DNA of 64,000 nucleotides from Lysobacter defluvii IMMIB APB-9 = DSM 18482 (GTDB lineage: Bacteria; Pseudomonadota; Gammaproteobacteria; Xanthomonadales; Xanthomonadaceae). Below the pieces are notes generated by a model. It was not told where the DNA came from, searched no databases, and worked only from the letters and a program-made list of their open reading frames with translations. The number at the start of each line of letters is the position of its first letter. The first letter of the stretch is position 1. Position numbers and translations under genes: made by a program. Below are positions 10,147-17,831 of this stretch, piece after piece. The DNA is taken from positions 65,491-129,490 of the forward strand of contig NZ_KE384007.1 in assembly GCF_000423325.1 (NCBI RefSeq). The letters run 5' to 3'.

Positions 10147-10158
10147 GCCCCTGGTCCG

Positions 10159-10174
10159 GCGCCAGCCCTGGCGC
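10159..10174. terminator. Small GC hairpin between convergent genes
   Basis: GCGCCAG and CTGGCGC form a 7-bp perfect stem with a CC loop, 13 bp after the stop of the secreted protein and 10 bp from the end of tsaB. There is no T-tract, so termination is only a suggestion. Confidence 0.25.
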
Positions 10175-10183
10175 GCGGAGCGG

Positions 10184-10927
10184 TCAGGGCGTCCGGGCGC
10201 CGCGGAGCGCCTGTTGCTCGCCAATGGTCAGCGCGACCTGGTTGCGCAGGTAGGCCGGTTCGACGTCGTGCGGGGCCACCGCCTCGCCCCGGGCCCATGC
10301 GCGTGCGGCAAGACGGGCAAGTCGGCCCGCCCGCGGCAGCGCGGCCGGATCGGTCGCCCGCAGCCGGCCGGCGAGCCTGGTGGCGAGCGCGCCGTCCAGG
10401 GCGGCCAGCCCGGTACCCACTGCCACCCAGCCTGGACCCTGGTCCGCGTCGCCTCCGGTCGCCGTGGGCAGGTCGATCGCGTCCGGCGCGCCCACCGTCT
10501 CGGCCTCCAGTGCCAGGGCATCGCCGTCGCGCAGCTCGAAGCTTCCGGCGTAGACCTCCTGCATCCGCGCATCCAGCGTGGCCAGCACGCGGATCGGCGC
10601 CGGATCCGGAACCAGCCGGGTCGCCTCCATCGCCAGCACCGCGAGCGTCGACACCGGCACCAGCGGCCGGTCCAGCCCGAGCGCCAGTCCCTGCGCGACC
10701 GCGATCCCCAGGCGCACGCCGGTGAAGGCACCCGGTCCGCGGCCGACCGCGACGGCATCCAGTTGCGAGCGTGCCACGCCGGCTTCGGCGAGCACCTGTC
10801 CGCACCACGGCAGCACCAGCTCGGCATGGCGGCGCGGCGCCAGCTCGAAGCGCTCCACCACCTCCCCGCCGCTCAGCACGGCGACCGAGCAGGCTTCGGT
10901 GGAGGTCTCGATGGCGAGCAGGTTCAT
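10184..10927 (-). CDS. tsaB: TsaB, tRNA t6A modification protein
   Basis: Partner of TsaD and TsaE in making N6-threonylcarbamoyladenosine at position 37 of ANN-decoding tRNAs; cytoplasmic. The 247 aa begin with LLAIETSTEACSVAVL, the phosphate-binding start of the ASKHA fold. They carry AVGRGPGAFTGVRLGIAVAQ at about residues 60-80, the signature of the TsaB/TsaD family. TsaB is the non-catalytic member and lacks the metal-binding histidines of TsaD; I see none here. The C-terminal QVALTIGEQQ region is family-like. It is the last gene on the minus strand after the DUF1023 pair, about 60 bp away. Confidence 0.93.
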   Translation of the reverse strand: MNLLAIETSTEACSVAVLSGGEVVERFELAPRRHAELVLPWCGQVLAEAGVARSQLDAVAVGRGPGAFTGVRLGIAVAQGLALGLDRPLVPVSTLAVLAMEATRLVPDPAPIRVLATLDARMQEVYAGSFELRDGDALALEAETVGAPDAIDLPTATGGDADQGPGWVAVGTGLAALDGALATRLAGRLRATDPAALPRAGRLARLAARAWARGEAVAPHDVEPAYLRNQVALTIGEQQALRGARTP

Positions 10928-10987
10928 TGCACGGCGTCCGGGAGCGGGCCGGACAGGGTAGCGCCCGCGGCCGGGCGGCGGGAGCGC

Positions 10988-11569
10988 TCAGCGCACCAGG
11001 TCGGCGCGCGCGGTGATGGGACCGAAGTCGACCGCGCCCGACGGGTCGCGCATGCACGGCGTGTTGAAGAAGCCCACCACGTAGGTGCCGGGGCCGGCCT
11101 CGAAGCCGGAGTCGAGCACCCAGTCGTTCCCCTCCGGGTCGCGCGCGCCCAGGTTGATGCCGCCGTTCTCCAGCCGGCGCCAACGGGTGATTTGCCAGCC
11201 ATCGTCGCGCCAACGGTCGTGCACTTCGTCCAGGATCCGGGCCGCGTCGTCGGCGGGCGCCACCGCCCGGGTGCCCACCCAGACCGTGTAGATGTCGTCG
11301 CGCTGCTCCCCCTCGCTGCCCGCGCAGCGGTTGGCGCGCACCTCGAACTTCTCGCGGCGCAGCGGCAGGCTGTCGAGGAAGGCCTCCACCTTCGGGGCGA
11401 AGGCCTGCGCGGCGTCTCGGCTGGGCTTGGTCTGCATGGCTCCCTTCTCTACACCGTCGGCCGGGGCGCGGCAACCGGCGGCCAGCAGGAATACGAATGC
11501 GCACACGAAGGCCGCGCCGGGGGGTACGCGGCGCGGCCAGGGGCGTCGTGGATCATCCGGTCGGCTCAA
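10988..11569 (-). CDS. Lipoprotein coupled to the DUF1023 hydrolase
   Basis: 193 aa, probably a lipoprotein: a basic N-terminus, the hydrophobic segment GAAFVCAFVFLLAAGC, and a lipobox with Cys at about residue 33. The mature part has RWRDDGWQITRWRR and a C-terminal YVVGFFNTPC segment. From memory, this pattern resembles small lipoproteins encoded next to DUF1023 hydrolases in Actinobacteria. The start is a TTG at 11569 that shares bases with the TGA of the upstream gene (TTGA); no in-frame ATG keeps the signal peptide. Coupling suggests the two proteins act together. Function unknown; the lipobox could direct it to the outer membrane (Arg at +2). Confidence 0.75.
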   Translation of the reverse strand: MSRPDDPRRPWPRRVPPGAAFVCAFVFLLAAGCRAPADGVEKGAMQTKPSRDAAQAFAPKVEAFLDSLPLRREKFEVRANRCAGSEGEQRDDIYTVWVGTRAVAPADDAARILDEVHDRWRDDGWQITRWRRLENGGINLGARDPEGNDWVLDSGFEAGPGTYVVGFFNTPCMRDPSGAVDFGPITARADLVR

Positions 11570-12630
11570 CCCACCCGCCTGCGCTCGGTGGTCACCTGCG
11601 AGTAGTTGCCGGTGATGATGTAGGCCTGGTTGCGCAGCGACTCGCTGCCGTTGTCCCAGTACGACGAATGCCCGGACAGGTCGCCGGTGGCGATGCGCTG
11701 GCCGCCGAAGCTCCAGTCGACTGGGCTGTTGCCATGGGCCTGGGTGTAGGTGACCACGTCGTTGCTGTTCGCGCCGGCCCAGAAGTGGTCGGCGCCGATG
11801 TTCATCTCGTCGACGTCGCCGATGGTGATGTCGTCGAACAGGCCGACGTTGGACGGCACCTCGTAGCCCATGCCGGGGCTGCCCATGGCGATGATGTCGG
11901 TGGCGCCGAGCCCGCCGTCGAGGGCGTCGGCGGTGCCGACCACGGTCGAGCCATAGGAGTGGCCAATCACGGTGATCCGGGCGTCGTCGTTGCGCTCGCC
12001 CAGCCCCTGGGTGAAGGACTGCAGGTCGGGCGCGCCGTCGGTCGCGTACCCCGGGAGTACCGCGGCGGGAATGTGGTCGGGCGCGTCGTAGCCCAGCCAG
12101 GCAATCGCCACCGTGTCGCCGGACCCGGGCACCATCTCCGACTGGGCACGCAGTTCATCGGCGCGGTCCAGCGAGCCGCCGAAGTTGCCCAGGTCGCTGC
12201 CGGTCCCCGGAACGTAGACGGCGATGTTGTCGGCGTGGTCGGGGTTGCCGACCGAGGCGACGATCTTCGCGTCCTCGCCGCCGGGGCCGGGCGGCTGGTA
12301 GCCGAGCAGGTGGATGCGCTCGCCCTCCGGCCCGTTCCAGGATTGTTCGATGCGGTCCAGCAGCGCCCGCGCCTCGGTGGGCTGGCTGCCGTTGGCCGCG
12401 TCCTCGCGCAGCACCTGCAGGTTCGCCTCGTGGCGGACCTCGGCCGGCAGCCCGTCCATTCCGCCCAGCGAGTCGGCCTGGTAGAGCATGTGCGCCTGCT
12501 GCTCGACCGCCGAGAGCCCGCTCCACCACTCGCCGGCCCGGGCTGCATCCATGCCCGCCGGGGGCGGCGCCGGGCACCAGGCGGGGCCCTGCTGGAGGGA
12601 GTGCGCGTCGAAGGAAACCGGAGCGGTCAT
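11566..12630 (-). CDS. DUF1023-type alpha/beta hydrolase
   Basis: 354 aa, predicted alpha/beta hydrolase of the DUF1023 type. The N-terminal half has the family pattern WWSGLSAVEQQ, then SLGGMDGLPAEVRHEAN. The C-terminal half has the nucleophile elbow VIGHSYGSTVVG with Ser as nucleophile, a strand with VYVPGTGSDL, and a C-terminal HSSYWDNGSESLRN whose His could complete the triad. No signal peptide and no XVIPCD-type type IV secretion tail are visible. Substrate unknown. The family is best known from Actinobacteria, so its presence here suggests transfer; base composition does not differ by eye. Translationally coupled to the downstream lipoprotein. Confidence 0.8.
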   Translation of the reverse strand: MTAPVSFDAHSLQQGPAWCPAPPPAGMDAARAGEWWSGLSAVEQQAHMLYQADSLGGMDGLPAEVRHEANLQVLREDAANGSQPTEARALLDRIEQSWNGPEGERIHLLGYQPPGPGGEDAKIVASVGNPDHADNIAVYVPGTGSDLGNFGGSLDRADELRAQSEMVPGSGDTVAIAWLGYDAPDHIPAAVLPGYATDGAPDLQSFTQGLGERNDDARITVIGHSYGSTVVGTADALDGGLGATDIIAMGSPGMGYEVPSNVGLFDDITIGDVDEMNIGADHFWAGANSNDVVTYTQAHGNSPVDWSFGGQRIATGDLSGHSSYWDNGSESLRNQAYIITGNYSQVTTERRRVG

Positions 12631-12693
12631 GGCGTGGCTCCACGTCCATGGAGGGAGGATGGCACCGATCCAAGCACATGCCGCCCGGCGCGG

Positions 12694-14757
12694 TCAGCTG
12701 GGGCAAACCCCTGCAGCGGCCACCGCCGGCACCGGCCGCTCCGCGAGGAAGGCCTGGACCCGGGCCGCCTCGCGGGTGCGCGGCAACGGCGGCAGCGAAT
12801 CAAGGAACACGCGGCCATAGCTGCGCCCGGTCAGCCGCGGATCGCACAGCACCAGCACGCCGCGGTCGCCCTCGGTCCGGATCAGCCGCCCGGCGCCCTG
12901 CTTCAGCGCGATCACCGCCTGCGGCAGCTGCTCGTCGCGGAACGGGTTGCCCCCGCTTCGCCGCACCGCGTCCAGGCGCGCCTCGAAGACCGGGTCGTCG
13001 GGCGCGGCGAAGGGCAGCTTGTCGATCACCACCACCCCCAGCGCGTCGCCTGGGACGTCGACCCCCTCGCGGAAGCTGGCGGTGCCCAGCAGCACCCCGT
13101 TGCCGCTGGCCCGGAACCGCTCCAGCAATACGGGACGGGGCGCCTCGCCCTGCACGAACAGGGGCCAGGGCGCGCCGCGCAGCAGCCCGGCCGCCTCGCG
13201 CAACGCACGGTGCGAGGCGAACAGCAGGAAGGCACGCCCGCCCGAGGCCTCCAGCACCGGCCACACCGCGCGAACGACCGCCTCCGTGTACCCCGGCGAC
13301 GACGGTTCGGGCATGCGCGGCGGCAGGTAGCACAGCGCCTGCTGCGGCCAGTCGAAGGGACTGGGCGCGAGCAGCGTGCGCGGCTTCGACAGGCCCAGCT
13401 TGATCGCGAAGTGCTCGAAGCGGCCGCCGATCGCCAACGTCGCGGAGGTGAACACCCACGCCGCCTGCGACCGCGCCCGGTGCCGCGCGAGCGGCCCGGC
13501 CACATCCAGCGGGGTCCGGCTGAGCCGGAAGCCGCGCGCGGTGAGTTCGTACCAGGTCACCGAGGGGTCGCCGTCCTCCACCAGCGGGCCGCGGTCGTCG
13601 GGCGGGTCGCCTGCGGGCGCGTCCTGGCCTGCGATGTCCTCCGCGTCGGCGGGCTCTTCTTCGCCATCCTCCCGCCAGCGCTTCAGCCGGTTGGCGAAGT
13701 CGCGGGCGCGCGCGGCGCAGCCATCCAGCCCGGGCGCGGCCTCGCGCACCGGCAGCAGCGCGGCATGGAGCGTCTCGAGCGCCGCGGCCAGCTGGTCCAG
13801 TGCGTCCTCCACCTCCGGCAGTTCGCCCGCGCGCACCCGGGTTCCCCGCACCGGCAGTTCGTCCATGGCGGCGCGTAGTGCGCGTGTCGCGTGCTCCAGC
13901 GCGCGAGCCGGTTCCTGCAGCACCGCCACCGCCCCCGGCGACTCCTTCGCCTCGGCGATCGCATCGCGCGCCAGTTCCACCAGCGGCCGCGCACTGAGCG
14001 ACTCGCCGAAGAACTGCGCGGCCAGCTCCGGCAGCTGGTGGGCCTCGTCGATGATGAACGCCTCGGCGCCCGGCAGGACCTCGGCGAAACCTTCCTGGCG
14101 CAGCGCGAGGTCGGCCAGCAACAGGTGGTGGTTGACCACCACCAGGTCCGCCGCCTGCGCACGCTGCCGCGCCTGGACCACGAAGCACTCGGAAAAGAAC
14201 GGGCAGTCGCTGCCCAGGCAGTTGTCGACGGTGGAGGTCACCATCGGCAGAAGCGGCGAGTCGTCGGGCAGGCCTTCCAGTTCGGCCATGTCGCCCATGC
14301 GGGTGCGTCCGGCCCAGGCCACCACGCGCTGGAACTGCGCGGCGACCTCGCGGCTGGCGAAGCGGCCGCCGCCCTTGGCCTGGTCCAGGCGGTAGTGGCA
14401 CAGGTAGTTGGCCCGGCCCTTGAGCAGGGCGGTCTTCAGGCCCCGCCCGAGCGCATCGCGCACCCGCGGAAGGTCGCGGTGGTACAGCTGGTCCTGCAGC
14501 GCGCGCGTCCCGGTGGACACGATGGTCTTGCGGCCGGACAGGATCGCCGGCACCAGGTAGGCGAAGGTCTTGCCGGTGCCGGTGCCCGCCTCGGCCATCA
14601 GCACCCCGCGGGCCGCGATGGCCTCCGCCACCTCGGCCGAGAGGTCCTGCTGCGACGGGCGCGGGGCGAAGGCGGCGATGTTGCGCGCCAGCTCGCCTCC
14701 CTCGCTCAGCGCCTCGCGGCTTGCCGCCGCCAGCGGATGTGCGTCGCCGGGCTCCAC
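12694..14757 (-). CDS. yoaA: YoaA, DinG-family iron-sulfur DNA helicase
   Basis: XPD/DinG-family 5'-3' helicase; in E. coli YoaA works with the HolC clamp-loader subunit on stalled forks. 687 aa from a GTG at 14757, two bases after the stop of the upstream lipoprotein; longer versions of the frame run through that gene. Walker A AEAGTGTGKT is at 55-64. Four cysteines fit the Fe-S cluster (about 120, 180, 185, 191, in NYLC and NCLGSDCPFFSEC). The DEAH box IIDEAHQLPE is at 237-240. Helicase motif VI is visible in LKQGAGRLIR. Similarity to E. coli YoaA is clear from memory along the whole length. An acidic insert of about 35 aa (DGEEEPADAEDIAGQD...) precedes the TWYELTARGF segment. Confidence 0.93.
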   Translation of the reverse strand: MEPGDAHPLAAASREALSEGGELARNIAAFAPRPSQQDLSAEVAEAIAARGVLMAEAGTGTGKTFAYLVPAILSGRKTIVSTGTRALQDQLYHRDLPRVRDALGRGLKTALLKGRANYLCHYRLDQAKGGGRFASREVAAQFQRVVAWAGRTRMGDMAELEGLPDDSPLLPMVTSTVDNCLGSDCPFFSECFVVQARQRAQAADLVVVNHHLLLADLALRQEGFAEVLPGAEAFIIDEAHQLPELAAQFFGESLSARPLVELARDAIAEAKESPGAVAVLQEPARALEHATRALRAAMDELPVRGTRVRAGELPEVEDALDQLAAALETLHAALLPVREAAPGLDGCAARARDFANRLKRWREDGEEEPADAEDIAGQDAPAGDPPDDRGPLVEDGDPSVTWYELTARGFRLSRTPLDVAGPLARHRARSQAAWVFTSATLAIGGRFEHFAIKLGLSKPRTLLAPSPFDWPQQALCYLPPRMPEPSSPGYTEAVVRAVWPVLEASGGRAFLLFASHRALREAAGLLRGAPWPLFVQGEAPRPVLLERFRASGNGVLLGTASFREGVDVPGDALGVVVIDKLPFAAPDDPVFEARLDAVRRSGGNPFRDEQLPQAVIALKQGAGRLIRTEGDRGVLVLCDPRLTGRSYGRVFLDSLPPLPRTREAARVQAFLAERPVPAVAAAGVCPS

Positions 14758-14759
14758 GC

Positions 14760-15296
14760 TCAGTAACGCGGCACCGGGCCCACCGTGCACGCGTCGCGTG
14801 CCTCGCGCGAACGCTCGACTACCTGCGCCCACTGGGGGTCCCGGGCGGCATAGACCTGCGCCACCTGGTGCAGGGTTTCCCAGTGCCGGCGGCAATGCGG
14901 GCCGGCGCTGGTGCCGATCTCGATGGCCAGCCGCGCCCGGCTGCGCGCGCCTTCCAGGTCGCGCAGCAGCAAGGCCAGCTCGGCCCGCTCCTGCAACAGC
15001 ACCGGGTCGCGCGGGGTCAGCTCCAGCGCCTCGTCGAGGGTCGCCGCCGCGGCTTCCAGCTCGCCAGCCTCCAGCTGCCGCGTGGCCTGCGCGCGCAGGT
15101 CGGCGACCTGGTTCGCACCGAGGGGCGTGACCACCAGCTCCTGCCGGTTGCCGTCGTGCCCCGCGGTGCGGATCGCCGCGATGGCGGCGATCGGGTCGAA
15201 GGAATCCGCGGGCGCCGGCTGCACTGGCGACGTGCCGGCGCAGCCCGCCAGCAGGGCAGCGGCACATGCCGCCAACGTGATCCGGTACCGGCTCAT
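14760..15296 (-). CDS. lpoP: TPR-type lipoprotein, probable PBP1b activator LpoP
   Basis: 178-aa lipoprotein: signal peptide ITLAACAAALLAGC with the lipidated Cys near residue 19, then tetratricopeptide-like helices (ATRQLEAGELEAAAATLDEA, LLQERAELALLLRDLEGARS). Its ATG overlaps the TGA of mrcB (ATGA), so the two are coupled. In Pseudomonas and relatives a TPR lipoprotein encoded next to the PBP1b gene, LpoP, is an outer-membrane activator of that synthase. Size, lipobox, TPR and linkage all fit, so I infer the same job. A general TPR lipoprotein is the alternative. The residue after the lipid Cys is Ala, compatible with outer-membrane sorting. Confidence 0.65.
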   Translation of the reverse strand: MSRYRITLAACAAALLAGCAGTSPVQPAPADSFDPIAAIAAIRTAGHDGNRQELVVTPLGANQVADLRAQATRQLEAGELEAAAATLDEALELTPRDPVLLQERAELALLLRDLEGARSRARLAIEIGTSAGPHCRRHWETLHQVAQVYAARDPQWAQVVERSREARDACTVGPVPRY

Positions 15297-17677
15297 TCGC
15301 CTTGCTCCTCCGCTTGCGCCCCTGCCTCTTCCCGCCGGCCGAAGCCAAGCCACTCCAGCAGCCCCCGGCGCTCGCTCTCGACCGGCTCGGGCTCGGGCGG
15401 CTGGCAGGGTACGTAGGCCGGCGCGAAGTTGGTGACGAAGGCGAAGCGGCGCGCACCGGGGCAGCCGGCGTCGGTCACGTTGTTGCCGACCACCCAGCGC
15501 CAGTCGAGCCCCTCGTCGCCGACCTCCAGGGCGCTGCTGGGGAGCTGCGTGAACAGCCGCGACCACACCCGCATCGCGCCGGTGGACCCGTACAGCCCGG
15601 TCGGCTCGTTGTCGTCGTTGCCGACCCAGGCCACCGCGAGGTGGTCGCCGGTGTAGCCGGCGAACCAGCTGTCGCGGCTGTCGTTGCTGGTACCGGTCTT
15701 CCCGGCCGGGGCCAGGTCGCCCAGTCCATCGGCAACCAGGCGCCGGCCGGTCCCGGACCGCACCGCCTCCTGCAGCGCGATGGTGGTCAGGCGCGCGGCG
15801 ATGGCGTCCCTCTCGTTCGCCGGTGCCGGCGGCTGGTCGTAGCGGTTGAGGGCCCGCCCGTCGCCGTCGAGCACGCCGCGCACCGCGCGCAGCGCCTGGA
15901 TCTCGCCGCCGGAGGCGATGAACTGGTACAGCTGCGCCATCGCGTAAGGGCTCTGGTCGATCGAACCCAGGATCAGCGAGGGGTTGGCGGGCGCACGGAT
16001 GCCCGCCAGGTCCTGCAGCAGGCCGGCGATGACCGCCGGCCCCACGTCCATGCCGACCCGCACCGTGGCCTGGTTGTAGGAACGCGCGAGCGCGTCGATC
16101 AGCCGCACGGTGCCGTGGCTCTCCCCGTCGGAGTTGCCGGGGCTCCACACCTGGCCGTTGTCGAGCGTGATGCTGACCGGGCTGTCGTCGACCCAGCTGG
16201 CCAGCGACCACTGCCGCGGGTTCGCCAGCGCCATCAGGTAGACGAACGGCTTGATCAGCGAGCCGACCGGGCGGTGCGCCTCGATCGCGCGGTTGAAGCC
16301 ATGCGCGGCCGGGGTGCCGCTGCCGACCACGGCCAGGATCTCGCCCTGGTGCACGTCGGTGAGCACCAGCGCGGCCTCCAGGTCGGGGCGGTCCTCGCTT
16401 TCCAGCGCCTTCAGGGTGCCGGTCACCGCGCCCTCGGCATAGGCCTGGGCGGAGGGCGACATCGCCGTCATCACCGCCAGGCCCGCCCCGGCCAGGGCGT
16501 CGGCGGTGTAGTCGTTGGCGAGGTGCCGCCGGACCACGTCGATGTAGGCCGGGAACCGGTTCGCGCTGGTGGTGCCGGGGCGTGGCGTCACCCCCAGCGG
16601 CGCCTCGAGCGCCCGCTGGTACTCCGCGTCGGCGATCAGGCCCGTCTCGTGCATCTCGCCCAGCACGAAGTTGCGCCGTTCCAGGGCGCGCTCGGGATGC
16701 CGGCGGGGATCGTAGTAGGACGGCCCGCGCACGACCCCGATCAACAGCGCGATCTGTTCGGTGCTCAGCTCGTCCAGGTCGCGCGCGAACCAGAACTCCG
16801 CCGCCGCCGAGACCCCGTGGATCGCCTGCGAGCCGCGCTGGCCCCAGTACACCTGGTTGAAGTAGGCCTCCAGGATGACCTGCTTGTCATAACGGGCCTC
16901 GATCAGCACCGCGTAGATCATCTCGTTGAACTTGCGGGTCCAGGTCTGCTCGCGGCCGATGCCCAGCAGGCCGCTGCGGGCCAGCTGCTGGGTCAGGGTG
17001 CTCGCGCCCTGGCGCTTCTCGCCGGCCTTCAGGTTGACCCACAGCGCGCGCATGATGCCGCTCAGGTCCAGCCCGTGGTGGTGTGCGAAGTCCCGGTCCT
17101 CCACGGCCTGCAGCCCGGTGACGAGCAGCTCCGGGACCTCGTGCAGCTGTACCAGGCGGCGCTCTTCCTGCTTCTGGCCGTACAGGGTGGCGATGCGGGC
17201 CGGGTCCAGGCGCGCGGAGGCGATCGCCTCGCCCCCGGCCTCGCGCAGCCGCGAGACCACCCCGCCGCCGACGGCCAGCTCGATCCGCCGTGGTGGCACC
17301 GGGCCGCCCACGTCATTGAAGCCGCGGCTGGAGATCCTCCACTGCGCGCCGTCGCGGGCGTAGGTGCCGGGTCGTTCGCCGTCTCCTTCCTGGTAGCCGG
17401 CGGCGTCGAGCTCGGTCTTCAGCGTCGCCGAGTCCATCGGCATGCCGGAGGCGAGCTCCAGCGGCCGGGCGTACACGCGCGTCGGCAGCTGCCAGCGCAG
17501 CTGGTCGAAGCGTTCGCTGACCTCGTGGTTGAGGTACAGGGTGTACGGCACCAGGAAGCCGGCCGCCAGGCCCGCGGCCGCCAGCACCCAGGTGAGGATG
17601 CGGCGTGGCCATGGCGACGGGTGGTCGGGGTCCCGCGGACGGGGTTCGCGCTTGGGATCGGGTCGGGTTCGCGCCAC
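15293..17677 (-). CDS. mrcB: Penicillin-binding protein 1B
   Basis: Bifunctional peptidoglycan synthase: polymerises lipid II and crosslinks the stem peptides; anchored in the inner membrane and active in the periplasm. 794 aa, close to E. coli PBP1b. Domains in order: basic cytoplasmic tail, one membrane segment at about 27-50, a UvrB domain 2-like segment, and the GT51 domain with AVEDRDFAHHHG (catalytic Glu near 192) and GASTLTQQLARS. The transpeptidase follows, with SxxK in RPVGSLIKP (Ser about 473), SxN in ARSYNQA and KTG in GKTGTSND. The C-terminus is charged. Overlaps lpoP. Divergent from the glycosyltransferase across a 154-bp gap. Confidence 0.96.
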   Translation of the reverse strand: MARTRPDPKREPRPRDPDHPSPWPRRILTWVLAAAGLAAGFLVPYTLYLNHEVSERFDQLRWQLPTRVYARPLELASGMPMDSATLKTELDAAGYQEGDGERPGTYARDGAQWRISSRGFNDVGGPVPPRRIELAVGGGVVSRLREAGGEAIASARLDPARIATLYGQKQEERRLVQLHEVPELLVTGLQAVEDRDFAHHHGLDLSGIMRALWVNLKAGEKRQGASTLTQQLARSGLLGIGREQTWTRKFNEMIYAVLIEARYDKQVILEAYFNQVYWGQRGSQAIHGVSAAAEFWFARDLDELSTEQIALLIGVVRGPSYYDPRRHPERALERRNFVLGEMHETGLIADAEYQRALEAPLGVTPRPGTTSANRFPAYIDVVRRHLANDYTADALAGAGLAVMTAMSPSAQAYAEGAVTGTLKALESEDRPDLEAALVLTDVHQGEILAVVGSGTPAAHGFNRAIEAHRPVGSLIKPFVYLMALANPRQWSLASWVDDSPVSITLDNGQVWSPGNSDGESHGTVRLIDALARSYNQATVRVGMDVGPAVIAGLLQDLAGIRAPANPSLILGSIDQSPYAMAQLYQFIASGGEIQALRAVRGVLDGDGRALNRYDQPPAPANERDAIAARLTTIALQEAVRSGTGRRLVADGLGDLAPAGKTGTSNDSRDSWFAGYTGDHLAVAWVGNDDNEPTGLYGSTGAMRVWSRLFTQLPSSALEVGDEGLDWRWVVGNNVTDAGCPGARRFAFVTNFAPAYVPCQPPEPEPVESERRGLLEWLGFGRREEAGAQAEEQGE

Positions 17678-17831
17678 GGCAGGAATGAAATGACAGGGCC
17701 GGGCCCCAGGTGGTCCCGGAGTCTATCGCAGCCGCAGTGGGGCGCCGGACGGCCTTTCGTGGCCGGACCGGCGGCGGTTCATCCGCCCGGGCGCCTATCA
17801 TTGCTGCCCCCGAACAGCGGACCGTTCCTGG

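Noticed and set aside
11566-12630. Type IV secretion effector (XVIPCD) with immunity lipoprotein
   Set aside because: The C-terminus lacks the Gln-rich XVIPCD-like tail; the coupled lipoprotein alone is not enough to call an effector pair.
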